Assembly: GCF_030012985.1 (NCBI RefSeq)
Contig: NZ_CP120233.1
Location: forward strand, 1,657,001-1,721,000
Length of the DNA stretch: 64,000 nucleotides
Direction: 5' to 3'
DNA from: Microbulbifer sp. VAAF005
Lineage (GTDB): Bacteria > Pseudomonadota > Gammaproteobacteria > Pseudomonadales > Cellvibrionaceae
Below the pieces are notes generated by a model that ran no database searches, had not been told where the DNA came from, and saw nothing but the letters and a program-made list of their open reading frames with translations. Below are positions 50,334 to 59,296 of the stretch, in pieces. The first letter of the stretch is position 1; the number at the start of each line of letters is the position of its first letter. The translations under genes and the position numbers were made by a program.

Positions 50334-50870
50334 ATGCTTAGTTTTATTTCTGGAATGTTCCGGAGTAACAAAACAGAAGATGCGGCGGATCTCGAAGAAA
50401 AATACACTCGCAGCTCCTATGCAGGAACTAAAGGTACCCGCACCATCTCTTATGACCCCAACTTAATCAAAGCACTCGAAGATGATCACCGTACCCTGAT
50501 CAGTATTTTTCAGCGTATGTGGTCAGAAGGTTACGAGAAACAAAACTATCGCCAGTTATCGCAGCTGTTGACCCAATTTAAGTCTGGCTTTCAAGCTCAC
50601 CTGATCAAGGAAAATGTACGCTTTTATGTTTATCTAGAGCAGGCCCTGGCTGGCGACGCCCACACCCTGCAGGTAGTTAAAGATTTCCGTACTGATATGA
50701 ACGAGATTGCAAATGCTGTTGTGCAATTTTGTAAGCGCTACAACCATGAAGCCTTCACCTCGGAAATGGTTCGCGATTTCAAAATGGATTACCAGAAAAT
50801 TGGGGAAGCTTTGACCCGTCGCACAGCCCTTGAAGAAAAAGAACTCTACGTCCTTTATCAACCCTCCTAA
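50334..50870 (+). CDS. hemerythrin-like (HHE) protein
   Basis: A 178-residue mainly helical protein. Residues 40-75 and 85-105 carry the HHE-type ligands: DDHRTLISIFQRMW and FQAHLIKENVRFYVYLEQAL (His-x3-Glu). Later helices bear NHEAFTSEMVRDFKMDYQKI. The iron-ligand set is incomplete by eye, so O2 or iron sensing is possible but unproved. The frame extends 58 codons upstream, but MLSFISGMFRSNK at 50334 with GGGA upstream is a better start. It lies alone after gltA. Confidence 0.6.
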   Translation: MLSFISGMFRSNKTEDAADLEEKYTRSSYAGTKGTRTISYDPNLIKALEDDHRTLISIFQRMWSEGYEKQNYRQLSQLLTQFKSGFQAHLIKENVRFYVYLEQALAGDAHTLQVVKDFRTDMNEIANAVVQFCKRYNHEAFTSEMVRDFKMDYQKIGEALTRRTALEEKELYVLYQPS

Positions 50871-51368
50871 AAGCAACTATTAGTTTTTTTATCAGGAGTG
50901 GTGAGATATTTAACCTAGAAATGCCAGTAAGAAACAGTTCTTTACAATAGGCATACTATTTTTAAGTCCGCAGCCCACAAGGACGGGGCCGCATGCTTTT
51001 GAACTCCGAGCACCTAACCTTAGACCAAAGAGTCTCTCCTACCATCCCGCAATTTTTGCAGCTAAATAAAACTTAAAGCACCGCATTGGGGCAAAAGGCT
51101 TTCGGCCACCCCGAAAGGAAACCAAAGCTGCGCACTCAAGTTAAGTCCATTCAAATTTTCCGAACTAACCTCGCTTTACGTCCAATTCTCTATCGTCATC
51201 ACTCAATCGGCACTAGACGTTTATTTAATTTTGTTTAAACATATAGGAATTAGAATTCAAAAAAACAATACAGAGTGGGATATTGGTCTAAGAAAGTTTG
51301 TAAGCTATCTGGCTAACAAGTTAAAAAATACAAAGACCGATAGAAAAACCAAAGCAGTCGGGGGAGGT
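50871..51368. other. intergenic stretch before the electron-transfer genes
   Basis: About 500 bases with no convincing gene. The frame of the next gene stays open back to a TTG at 51231, but this part has no ribosome site and no domain. It should contain the promoter of the 51-55 kb operon; no FNR/NarL-type site was identified by eye. Confidence 0.4.
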
Positions 51369-53396
51369 ATGACTGAGCTAGACGGCACACTTGCCGAGCA
51401 ACTACCAAGTGGTATTCATACCAGTGACAGTAGTTACCCAATTTATGTGATTATCGGTACGGGTCCAGTGGGTGTGCGCTGCGCACAAAAACTGCTGGAA
51501 TTCTGTGACGAAGCTCAAATTGTTATCTATGGAGCGGAAACAGAATCTCCCTACAACCGAGTAAAACTTTCTCAGTATTTATCAAGCCATGTTGAGCTGG
51601 AGGAGCTTAATAACCCTATTCTCAGCCAAAGTGACCATCGGCTTGCCGAATATATTGATCGCAAAATCGTTTCGATCGATCGATCGCAAAAGACAGTTAC
51701 TGATGCTGCAGGAAATGTACAGCCATATTCCAAGCTCATAATTGCTACCGGGTCAAACCCGATTATTCCAAATATTCAAGGCGCAGATCTGTCGGGTGTG
51801 TACCCTTTTCGAAGCTTGCGAAATACCAATGACCTGCTCACCTTAAGAGAGCAAAATGCTGATGTCTGTGTTATTGGTGCCGGTGCTCTGGGGCTTGAAG
51901 CTGCTACAGCATTGAAAACACCAAAAAATAATGTCACTTTGCAATCTAGAGGTCACTTACTCAGTGGCCTCTTAGGAGAGGAAGGTGAAGAGTTTCTTAA
52001 ATCAGCACTCACCGCACTGGGTGTCGAGCTAAAGATATCAGACTCGCTAGAAACCATTGAGGAAAATGATAGCAAGCGCATACTCACTTTTGCCAGTGGA
52101 GAAAAACTTCCCGTTGACGCTATCGTATTGTGCACGGGAATTAAGCCGGAAATTAGCCTGGCCGAACAATGCGGTCTATCTACTGAGCGCGGAATCGTAG
52201 TCAATGAATGGATGCAAACTTCCGATCCAGATATTTATGCTGTAGGAGAGTGTGCTGAATTTGATCAAAAAGTTTACCAGCTTGTTCGGCCGGGATACGA
52301 GCAAGCAGAAAGTTGCTGTTCGCATATTCACCGCAATCACAATAGAAGCCTTTCGGCTCAACCTTACTCCGGAAGTTATACCGATATCCAGCTGAAAATT
52401 GCCCATATTCCCTGCGGAATTATGGGGGAAGTAACACCGGAGAATATCGATCAGTTAGAAGGCGTAAAAAGCTACATCTATCGGAATCGCTTCAAGGGAA
52501 TTTATCGGCGTTTATTTATCAAGGGCGAATATGTTGTCGGGGCCATTTATATCGGCAGCTGGGACGAAGCCAATGAATTGCGCCAGACAGTAGCACAAGA
52601 ACAAAAAATTTCTCTGCGCGCACTGAAAGACTTTGAAAGCGAAGGGCGAGTATTTGCCAAAAAATCCGGCAATAGCATCAAAGATTTTCCCGATAGTTAT
52701 TTGGTTTGTCAGTGCAATTCTGTCACCAAAGGGGAATTATGCAAAGCTATTTCCGACGGTAAGCGCAATTTAAATGAGTTGCAGCAGGCAACAACTGCCG
52801 GGTCAGTTTGTGGTAGTTGCCGCCCTCTAATGGCGGAACTTTTAGATACTCCAGCCCCAAACTTGGTAATGCGTCATTCAAAGGGGATATTGATCACTTC
52901 AATACTCTCACTAATTCTGATTTCGCTCGCCTTCCTGATGCCACCAACTCCGGTTTCCTCCTCAGTGCAAACGGCACTTTTCTGGGAAAAACTCTGGTAT
53001 GACAATTTTTGGAAGCAGATTACGGGCTATACCATTCTTGCTATGTGCCTGTTTACTGCCGCTCTCAGTATCAGAAAACGCTGGAAGAGGCTTAGCCTTG
53101 GGCATGTCGATCACTGGCGGTATGCACACAGCGTTACAGGGTTAATCGCTCTAATTACACTCGCTGTACATTCTGGCTTCCGCCTTGGTGAAAATCTGAA
53201 CTTGGCATTAATGCTGGTATTTCTAACTGCAACCGCAACTGGTTCTCTCGTCGGCGTTTTTATGGCGCGCAACCACCATTGGACTGACCTGAAACTTCGC
53301 GAACACCGAAAATGGTGGTCCCGAGTTCACTATGCCCTGCTCTGGGCCTTACCGGTCCTTCTCGCCTACCATATTTTTGCGGTTTATTACTTCTAG
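51369..53396 (+). CDS. NirB-like FAD/NAD(P) oxidoreductase fused to BFD and a di-heme-type membrane domain
   Basis: About 675 residues in three blocks. (1) Cytosolic NirB-like flavoprotein (about 20-370): FAD site YVIIGTGPVGVRCAQ, the SPYNRVKLSQYLS motif, NAD(P) site VIGAGALGLEAATAL and YAVGECAEF; no siroheme domain. (2) BFD-type [2Fe-2S] domain (about 440-495): ligands in LVCQCNSVTKGELC and GSVCGSCRPLM, i.e. CxC and CxxC. (3) Five transmembrane helices (about 505-675); helix 3 (AHSVTGLIALITLAVHSG) and helix 5 (VHYALLWALPVLLAYHIF) each hold two His 14 residues apart, as in proteins with two stacked b hemes. Electrons could therefore flow NAD(P)H > FAD > [2Fe-2S] > heme b across the membrane. 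The ATG has GGAGGT immediately upstream, an unusually tight spacing; a TTG at 51231 is the alternative. It abuts the cytochrome gene with no gap. Confidence 0.75.
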   Translation: MTELDGTLAEQLPSGIHTSDSSYPIYVIIGTGPVGVRCAQKLLEFCDEAQIVIYGAETESPYNRVKLSQYLSSHVELEELNNPILSQSDHRLAEYIDRKIVSIDRSQKTVTDAAGNVQPYSKLIIATGSNPIIPNIQGADLSGVYPFRSLRNTNDLLTLREQNADVCVIGAGALGLEAATALKTPKNNVTLQSRGHLLSGLLGEEGEEFLKSALTALGVELKISDSLETIEENDSKRILTFASGEKLPVDAIVLCTGIKPEISLAEQCGLSTERGIVVNEWMQTSDPDIYAVGECAEFDQKVYQLVRPGYEQAESCCSHIHRNHNRSLSAQPYSGSYTDIQLKIAHIPCGIMGEVTPENIDQLEGVKSYIYRNRFKGIYRRLFIKGEYVVGAIYIGSWDEANELRQTVAQEQKISLRALKDFESEGRVFAKKSGNSIKDFPDSYLVCQCNSVTKGELCKAISDGKRNLNELQQATTAGSVCGSCRPLMAELLDTPAPNLVMRHSKGILITSILSLILISLAFLMPPTPVSSSVQTALFWEKLWYDNFWKQITGYTILAMCLFTAALSIRKRWKRLSLGHVDHWRYAHSVTGLIALITLAVHSGFRLGENLNLALMLVFLTATATGSLVGVFMARNHHWTDLKLREHRKWWSRVHYALLWALPVLLAYHIFAVYYF

Positions 53397-54749
53397 ATGA
53401 AATCATATCAATTTAAATTCTGGCATTACGGTGTATTGCTAACGCTGGCTATCGGCTCTGCGGTGGCATACAACCTTAATGTTGACGATAAATCTCTATT
53501 TATCAGTGGAGATGCTACGCACGGTCACCACCAGATTGAGCTGGCTTGTACTTCCTGCCATACCGATGGCTTTGCTGGTGAGGATGCTGTTCAGCAAGCT
53601 TGCCTGAATTGCCATGCGGAAGAACTGGAGCTTGTAGACGACTCACACCCCCGGCAGAAATTTTTAGATCCACGCAATGCTGTACTTCTAGAAACTCTTG
53701 ACGCCCGGCTATGTGTAAGTTGTCACACTGAGCACAAACCACAGATCACCGGAGAGATGGGCGTAACCCTGGCGGGCGACTTTTGCTTTCACTGCCACAG
53801 CGATATTGCCGAAGAGCGCAGTAGTCACAAAGACCTGGGATTTGAAACCTGCGCAAGTGCGGGCTGCCACAACTATCACGATAATGGCTCGCTCTATGAA
53901 GACTTCCTTATCGCCCATGTTGATCAACCTGATCTATTGGAAACTGCAAAACTTCCCGCTCGTACAGCAGTTCAGTCCTGGCTAAATGAGCATTCAGATA
54001 AAGCCCCTTTGAAAGTTAGCGAGGCAGACATTAGCAGCTCTAGCCAGACTGCAGAAATCGCAACGGTCTGGGCACAGAGTATTCACGCACAAACAGAGGT
54101 GAACTGCAGCAGCTGTCACGTCGATGGGCAAATGCAATTCAGTAGCGTTGAGATTGTCGAGCAATGTGCTAGTTGCCACAGCGATCAAAAAGAGTCCTTC
54201 ACTCAAGGAAAACATGGAATGCGCATGTCCAACAAGCTGGAAGAGGGCTTTATCCAGCAGGTCGGCGCCATCTCCCCGCAACAGGCCCGCCTTCCCATGA
54301 ATAGCAGCGCAACGGATGAATTGAGCTGTGTCAGTTGTCACGGGCCCCATGAAGTAAATCTGCAATTTGCCGCTGTAGAGGCTTGCCTGGGTTGTCACAG
54401 TGACGAGCACAGTCTCTCTTACAAAGAGTCCCCTCATTTCGATACCTGGAATTCAAACCCAGAGGGTGGCGTAAGCTGTGCCAGCTGCCATTTACCACGG
54501 GAAACCCATGGCGAACAGGTTGTAGTTAACCATAATCAAAATCATAACCTTCGCCCCAATGAAAAAATGATGCCCGTTTGCCTGAGCTGTCATGGAGCCG
54601 AATTCTCCCTTGCTGCCCTGGCTGACAAAACTCTAATTAACAATAATTTCAAGCATAAACCCGCAGAGAAGCATGAAACCTTCGAGCTGATCCGCGAGCG
54701 TATTGCAAGGATTACCAAAAGCAAAAACAAGCAAAATCAATCCCAATAG
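53397..54749 (+). CDS. 11-heme periplasmic c-type cytochrome
   Basis: A 450-residue protein anchored by an N-terminal helix (about 9-24), facing the periplasm. It has ten CxxCH sites (CTSCH, CLNCH, CVSCH, CFHCH, CSSCH, CASCH, CVSCH, CLGCH, CASCH, CLSCH) plus one CX4CH (CASAGCH near residue 156), so 11 hemes in all if the last binds heme. The arrangement resembles cytochrome c3/NrfB-NapC-like multiheme carriers, not a known reductase. The ATG directly follows the stop of the flavoprotein gene (0 bases), so the two are co-translated. Expected to accept electrons from the membrane heme domain and pass them to a periplasmic acceptor. Confidence 0.85.
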   Translation: MKSYQFKFWHYGVLLTLAIGSAVAYNLNVDDKSLFISGDATHGHHQIELACTSCHTDGFAGEDAVQQACLNCHAEELELVDDSHPRQKFLDPRNAVLLETLDARLCVSCHTEHKPQITGEMGVTLAGDFCFHCHSDIAEERSSHKDLGFETCASAGCHNYHDNGSLYEDFLIAHVDQPDLLETAKLPARTAVQSWLNEHSDKAPLKVSEADISSSSQTAEIATVWAQSIHAQTEVNCSSCHVDGQMQFSSVEIVEQCASCHSDQKESFTQGKHGMRMSNKLEEGFIQQVGAISPQQARLPMNSSATDELSCVSCHGPHEVNLQFAAVEACLGCHSDEHSLSYKESPHFDTWNSNPEGGVSCASCHLPRETHGEQVVVNHNQNHNLRPNEKMMPVCLSCHGAEFSLAALADKTLINNNFKHKPAEKHETFELIRERIARITKSKNKQNQSQ

Positions 54750-54760
54750 GAGGGGAAAAT

Positions 54761-55309
54761 ATGCGTATTGCCGCTTGTATTATCGCTGGACTGGCACTGC
54801 TCACGGGCTGTGAGAAAAACCAGGGAGTTGCTCCGGAGCGAATGGCGGATGCCATCTTTGCCGTTATCGAGGCAGACAGGGCCAACTACACCAACAAGGT
54901 TGTAAACCGCCTGCAGAACGAGGAGAAAATCCTTGACGCTGATGAGCACTGGCAAGATAAGAAATTGCTACCACTTCCCGCGCAGATGATGCGTATGGGA
55001 GCTGAACGTGTTGCCGAAAATGAATCTGGCTTTAACTATGCCCTGCTCTCCCTGTGGCCAATCAACAAACAAAACAAACCGCGTACTGAGATGGAAAAAG
55101 AGGGCTTGCAGTACGTAATCGACAATCCAGGGAAAAACTTTTACGGCCGCGAAAAACTAGGTGATACCGAATACTTCACTGCAGTATATGCGGACGTAGG
55201 TGTTTCACCTGCTTGTGTGAGCTGTCACAACGATCACGTAGACAGCCCGCGCACTGACTTTGAGCTGGGCCACACTATGGGTGGTGTTGTTATCCGAATC
55301 CCGCTCTGA
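54761..55309 (+). CDS. monoheme DUF3365 (Tll0287-like) lipoprotein
   Basis: A 182-residue protein with a lipoprotein signal (IIAGLALLTGC, lipid on Cys17) and one heme site, SPACVSCHNDHVDSPR, near residue 152. The segment between, with NKQNKPRTEMEKEGLQYV and NFYGREKLGDTEYFTAVYAD, fits the DUF3365/Tll0287-like PAS-type heme domain. The GGMGGVVIRIPL-like end is also typical. A GGAGGGG site precedes the ATG, 11 bases after the cytochrome stop, so it is the third gene of the operon. It could be a sensor or the terminal electron acceptor/donor. Role inferred. Confidence 0.82.
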   Translation: MRIAACIIAGLALLTGCEKNQGVAPERMADAIFAVIEADRANYTNKVVNRLQNEEKILDADEHWQDKKLLPLPAQMMRMGAERVAENESGFNYALLSLWPINKQNKPRTEMEKEGLQYVIDNPGKNFYGREKLGDTEYFTAVYADVGVSPACVSCHNDHVDSPRTDFELGHTMGGVVIRIPL

Positions 55310-55677
55310 TCAGTTAGTTAGTAAATAACTGCGTCCGACTTTCGGGTCGGGCAACTCTCTCACAAAATATTGCCGGCGGATATTAGTCGGTGAGAACTGA
55401 GTTTAGAATAATGTAAAAGAGTGGCGGCCGAATTCGTTTCGACCGCTCCCTCTTTTAAGCTGACTGGCTCTACTCCCGCTACTACCTCGCTGAAATCATT
55501 CAGACCAGTGGTTACCCGCTGTGGGCCTATTTCCGGGTCAGTCCAGTCTCCATTACGGCCCGCTTTTTCTTGGGCTTCGCTCCGCAAAGCACACCTAGGC
55601 ATTACTATATTAATGTCAAAGTCCCGCAGAGCAAACCGACCAAGGTGATTGCAATACTGAGAAAACCTACTAAAAGG
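55310..55677. other. gap with a hairpin, no gene supported
   Basis: CCGAC / GTCGG at about 55336-55350 is a weak hairpin without a T-run that may end the cytochrome operon. Frames on both strands at 55360-55648 have no ribosome site or known domain. The GC-richer middle (55440-55600) is unexplained. Confidence 0.4.
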
Positions 55678-55899
55678 TCAGCGCAGAGGATCAATAAGCC
55701 CCTGCAACCCCTCTACTTTTATCTCTAAGGCTAATGCCATCAACTGTCCTAGACGCCCCTCTGGAAACCCCTTTTTTGCGAACCAAAGCAGGTACTCCTC
55801 AGGCAAATCTATTAAAACCCGGCCCGAGTATTTTCCAAATGGCATTTTGAGTCGAGCCAGTTCTACCAAGTCTTGTTTTTCGAACAACTTAACAACCAC
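55678..55899 (-). CDS. DUF3820 family protein
   Basis: A 73-residue protein matching DUF3820: KMPFGKYSGRVLIDLPEEYL followed by LWFAKKGFPEGRLGQLM near residues 18-54. Members are short cytosolic proteins of unknown function, sometimes labelled putative quorum-regulated virulence factors without evidence. It is a single gene between the cytochrome operon and a divergent glycine-zipper gene. Confidence 0.8.
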   Translation of the reverse strand: MVVKLFEKQDLVELARLKMPFGKYSGRVLIDLPEEYLLWFAKKGFPEGRLGQLMALALEIKVEGLQGLIDPLR

Positions 55900-56035
55900 C
55901 TAAATATTGACAAAAAAAGGGAATGAAACTCCCAATTTGGATTTGTTGCCAGTTCATGCGGACTCTACACTGGCTCCGAAATAGTTGGCCTGCGCCGACT
56001 CTTTATACCTCAACCTTCCAGTAACAGAGGTGTCT

Positions 56036-56305
56036 ATGCGTATCAAAGCTATCAAATATCTCAGCTTGGCCGCAGTATTGACTGCAAGCCTTGGAGGTAC
56101 GGGCTGCGCCAATATGAGTGATACCGATCGCCGAATCGGCACCGGTGTCGGTATAGGCGCAGTAACAGGTGCCTTGATTAGTGGCGGGCGCCCCGGTGGC
56201 ACTGCCGCAGGTGCGGTTATTGGTGCCGGTGCAGGCTACCTCTATGATAGGGAAAGAAAGCGCAGAGATTACTATCGTTATCGCGGTCGCTACTATCGTT
56301 ATTAA
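56036..56305 (+). CDS. glycine-zipper envelope protein (OsmB/SlyB-like)
   Basis: An 89-residue protein starting MRIKAIKYLSLAAVLTASLG with a Cys near residue 24; the site before it is GTGC, a weak lipobox. A glycine-zipper stretch follows (GTGVGIGAVTGALISGG and GGTAAGAVIGAGAGYLYD, about 35-70), then a very basic Arg/Tyr tail. It is probably an outer-membrane or inner-membrane stress lipoprotein. AGAGG lies before the ATG at 56036; the frame's upstream extension is not needed. Confidence 0.7.
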   Translation: MRIKAIKYLSLAAVLTASLGGTGCANMSDTDRRIGTGVGIGAVTGALISGGRPGGTAAGAVIGAGAGYLYDRERKRRDYYRYRGRYYRY

Positions 56306-56427
56306 TTTACGGTTTATTTTCAGTAGCTAATTAATATAGTGCGAGTGCTATTTTATTTCAGTACTCGCACTACTGAACCAAGTAAGGAAGTCAGCTCCCA
56401 CCAAAACTGATTTCTATAAGGCAGAAT

Positions 56428-56613
56428 TTACACAAGCTTCGTTTTCGTTTTGCCGCACCGTTCACAGCAATATTCAGTAACCAACTTTCCCTGCTTTACG
56501 TCAAACTTGCGCTCGGTGACCACTTTCCATTTATGAAAACCTTCCCTGCACAGGGTGCTGCCCTTGTGCTTTTGCCAAGCGGTTTTTCTTTTAAAAGGAA
56601 TAACATCTCCCAT
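56428..56613 (-). CDS. small conserved zinc-ribbon-like protein
   Basis: A 61-residue protein starting MGDVIPFKRKTAWQKHKGST, with Cys/His pairs LCREGFHKWKV and YCCERCGKTKTK that could hold one zinc. Similar short proteins are widespread in gammaproteobacteria without a known role. The internal ATG at 56613 is chosen because the family begins Met-Gly-x-Val-Ile-Pro-Phe; 56625 is possible. Its upstream DNA carries a tandem 33-base repeat. Confidence 0.65.
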   Translation of the reverse strand: MGDVIPFKRKTAWQKHKGSTLCREGFHKWKVVTERKFDVKQGKLVTEYCCERCGKTKTKLV

Positions 56614-56623
56614 TTGTTCTCGC

Positions 56624-56678
56624 ACAATAAAGTTTGAACACTAATTTTATTTTGGAACAATAAAGTTTGAACACTAAT
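56624..56678. repeat. two tandem direct repeats, 33-base period
   Basis: A 22-base segment built on AATAAAGTTTGAACACTAAT occurs at 56624-56645 and again, identically, at 56657-56678. Both copies lie just upstream of the small zinc-ribbon-like gene and could be operator sites or a relic. Confidence 0.8.
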
Positions 56679-57051
56679 CACTTCAAGAGCCTAAATGTAC
56701 CTTTGGGGTATCAAACAGGTGAGATAAATGAAGAGGTAAGTTGCTTCAAATTACACACACATACCGACAATTTTATCCTAAAAAAAGAAAAAATTAGATA
56801 TAGCATACCAAAAAAATCTTTATTAAAAAAATTCTTTCTATTTATTTGCTTATTGGTTGGTTACAAATCTAGCGCTCATACCTCATCATTACAAGTGAAC
56901 CACCCGATCTTTGATGGAATCCATCTAGATTTGTAGCAACGCAGCCACTAATCCTCGGCAATGGAGCGCTCAGTCAGAAAGGTCAGAAATAAAAGAGTTA
57001 TCTAGGTGGTAAAGACACGTTGGTCTTGCCCACAAAAAGTAGACACTCTAA

Positions 57052-57897
57052 CTATGCGTATTTTCGCTCATACTCTGCTGGACTTACATAGCCCAATGCA
57101 GAGTGCCTACGAACTCTATTGTAGAAAATCTCAATGTATTCAAACACCTCAGATTTTGCTTGCTCTTCGCTTTCGAATGTTCCGGCATAGACCAGCTCGA
57201 CTTTTAGCCTGCTAAAGAATGATTCCATTGCCGCATTATCCCAACAGTTAGCCTGGCGACTCATACTCGGCTTGCACTTGCTTTCGGACAAGAGATCCTG
57301 GTATTTCTGCGATCGATATTGCACACCCCTGTCAGAGTGAACTAGCAGTCCAGGCTTTATTGGTCGTCGCTCTAGGGCCATTTTCAATGCTCGACGTGTC
57401 AATTCATCGGTCATCTGCGAGTCGAATGCCCAACCTACAATACGTCGAGAGTACAGATCCATAACTACCGCGAGGTATAGCCACCTATCCAGAACCCAGA
57501 TATACGTAATGTCACTGGTCCAGCGGCAATTTGGTCGATCCACATCAAAGCAACGCTTAAGTAAGTTGGCGGAGACGTTAATGCTCCCCTCTACGGGCTG
57601 ACTATATCGAAAGCCTTTGCCGTTTCTCGCTTTAATATGTTCCTGTTGCATAAGCTTAGCGACGTAGTTCCGCGAGCATGGCTCACCTAACTCTTGAAGC
57701 TCGCAAGCAATTCTAGGCGCGCCATAACGACCTTTAAACTCAACAAACGTCTCTCGGATTTTCTCGATTGTTCGTATCTCTCTAATCGTGCGAGCAGATG
57801 GCAATCGCCCCCGCCATCGATAATAACCCGATCTTGAGACTTCTAAACACCGACACATCAAGCTAACCGGGAATGACCCTACATGCTCTTGTATCAA
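57052..57897 (-). CDS. IS3-family transposase OrfB (DDE catalytic subunit)
   Basis: A 281-residue rve integrase-type domain. Acidic residues: Asp in WTSDITYIWV (near 126), Asp in LVHSDRGVQYRS (near 190) and Glu in NAAMESFFSRLK (near 227). N-terminal HTH_21 stretch MCRCLEVSRSGYYRWR. It likely has no good start of its own (TTG at 57897) and is made as an OrfAB fusion by -1 slippage at the A AAA AAG site at 57939-57945 in orfA; the -1 frame leads straight into it. Confidence 0.92.
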   Translation of the reverse strand: MIQEHVGSFPVSLMCRCLEVSRSGYYRWRGRLPSARTIREIRTIEKIRETFVEFKGRYGAPRIACELQELGEPCSRNYVAKLMQQEHIKARNGKGFRYSQPVEGSINVSANLLKRCFDVDRPNCRWTSDITYIWVLDRWLYLAVVMDLYSRRIVGWAFDSQMTDELTRRALKMALERRPIKPGLLVHSDRGVQYRSQKYQDLLSESKCKPSMSRQANCWDNAAMESFFSRLKVELVYAGTFESEEQAKSEVFEYIEIFYNRVRRHSALGYVSPAEYERKYA

Positions 57898-57905
57898 TGC
57901 GTACT

Positions 57906-58214
57906 TTACTCTTGGTGGTTCGCAAAGTACGCAGCTGCCTTTTTTAGAAACTCAACCTCCTGACGAGCTTCATGCAGCTCCTTCTTGAGTTTGCGAACTT
58001 CAGCGCTTTCCTGTTTGGAATAGTCGACACCGTCTAAACTATTGAACTGCTTATCAGACAGTCGATTAAATTGACGACGCCAGTTGTAGATCTGCTGTGC
58101 GCTGACGCCTAGCTCTCGCGCCACAGAAGCCGTTGTTGCTCCAGCCTTTTCCGCTCTCTTAACTGCTTCTCTGCGGAACTCCTCCGTATACGCCTGAGTT
58201 CTTTTCTTACCCAT
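57906..58214 (-). CDS. IS3-family transposase OrfA
   Basis: A 102-residue helix-turn-helix and leucine-zipper protein. HTH part YTEEFRREAVKRAEKAG and ASVARELGVSAQQIYNWRRQ (about 9-47), then a coiled-coil (about 65-92) ending EVEFLKKAAAYFA. The slippery heptamer A AAA AAG (codons 90-92, 57939-57945) lies in the zipper end, where ribosomes slip -1 to make the transposase. OrfA alone represses transposition. Confidence 0.9.
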   Translation of the reverse strand: MGKKRTQAYTEEFRREAVKRAEKAGATTASVARELGVSAQQIYNWRRQFNRLSDKQFNSLDGVDYSKQESAEVRKLKKELHEARQEVEFLKKAAAYFANHQE

Positions 58215-58536
58215 GATACACCTCCGTGTTAGGCCTAAACCTAACTATACAGGGTGTCTACTAAACGTGGGTAAGTCTTACGTCTAACGCCGCCCCCAGC
58301 TGCATTTCCCTACTTAACCAGGGAAATTAATAAACCCCAGCCCCCATAGCCTCTGAAATTCCCTATCAGATAGCAGGAATACACCTTTCGATAATCACAG
58401 ATACTCAAGGTTCATATCTCTATCCAGAGATGGCTAATTCTGCGCTCTTGCAAGAGCGATCAATCGAGAATTACTCTCCTCCCAGTTTGCCTATGATAAT
58501 TAGTAAGTGCCGGGAGGGTGCGCGTGCATTTTGAAT

Positions 58537-59229
58537 TCAGAAGTAAAGTTTCAGCACACTATCCGCAACACAAACCAGGCGACCTGAACCTTCAACCTCT
58601 ACCTCAATATGATTGATCATTTCCACACTACGCTTCGATGGCACCAGGGACTTTAAAGTCGTACGAGCTCGGATACGATTGCCAGTCTTAACTGGATAAG
58701 GAAAACGCACCTGTTCAAGGCCGCAGTTTATAATCATTCTAGCTTCAGGGTAAGGCGGTTTTTCCGGATTGACAGCATCGGTGAGCTCGGGAATTAGCGA
58801 TAGGACCAAAAAGCCGTGGGCAATTGTGCCTCCAAACGGCGATTCAGCCCTTGCTCGTTCTGGATCAATATGAATCCACTGGCGGTCTCCAGTTACTTCG
58901 GCAAAACTGTCAATGCGCGACTGGTCAACTACAATCCAGCGCCCAATATATATCTGCTGACCAATACGTGCTTGCCAGTCTTGGTAGAAAGCGATGGCCT
59001 TAGGGTTCTTAATGACTTGTAATTCACGATTGGTAGCAGGATCAACAACCGGCCCAGCTTTCGAAGTCCATGAATTTTTAAGCAAGTTACTGATGTAATA
59101 GGACAACTGATGCAGGTGATTATCATGGGTGCTTTTGAGGTCCAAATTGTTAATCCGAGCCCTAAGCAACCTTTCCTTTTCCCTGATGTACTCGAGCACG
59201 TCCATCATCTCATCCTGTATTAATGACAT
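58537..59229 (-). CDS. MaoC-like hydratase/dehydratase with N-terminal extension
   Basis: A 230-residue protein. Residues 85-225 are a MaoC/hotdog domain with the hydratase motif DSFAEVTGDRQWIHIDPERA and FGGTIAHGFLVLSL; the Asp and His of the active site (near 119 and 124) are present, so enoyl-CoA or enoyl-ACP hydration is likely. The first ~80 residues are an uncharacterised helical extension. The ATG at 59229 has no ribosome site; internal ATGs at 59208/59205 sit four to seven bases after AGGA and may be the true start. Probably last gene of the cluster running left from the window end. Confidence 0.75.
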   Translation of the reverse strand: MSLIQDEMMDVLEYIREKERLLRARINNLDLKSTHDNHLHQLSYYISNLLKNSWTSKAGPVVDPATNRELQVIKNPKAIAFYQDWQARIGQQIYIGRWIVVDQSRIDSFAEVTGDRQWIHIDPERARAESPFGGTIAHGFLVLSLIPELTDAVNPEKPPYPEARMIINCGLEQVRFPYPVKTGNRIRARTTLKSLVPSKRSVEMINHIEVEVEGSGRLVCVADSVLKLYF

Positions 59230-59296
59230 TGAAGCAGCGTAACTGGACCTAAAATTAATTTTGTGCGGCAGCTACTTCCAACTCCACGTCTTGTTT

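Larger units (their letters stand above)
57027..58274 (-). mobile_element. IS3-family insertion sequence, complete, with 4-bp target duplication
   Basis: About 1248 bases. Imperfect terminal inverted repeats begin TTGCCCAC (57027, plus) and TTACCCAC (58274, minus), each followed by AGTAGACAC. The flanking tetranucleotide GTCT occurs on both sides (57023-57026 and 58275-58278), fitting IS3-type duplication. It contains orfA and orfB with a -1 frameshift site and looks intact. The exact ends are by eye. Confidence 0.82.

Noticed and set aside
55360..55648. Opposed frames after the cytochrome operon
   Set aside because: No ribosome site or domain on either strand.
56667..56936. 89-codon plus-strand frame in AT-rich DNA before the IS
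   Set aside because: No family or good ribosome site; hydrophobic stretch arises from T-rich DNA.
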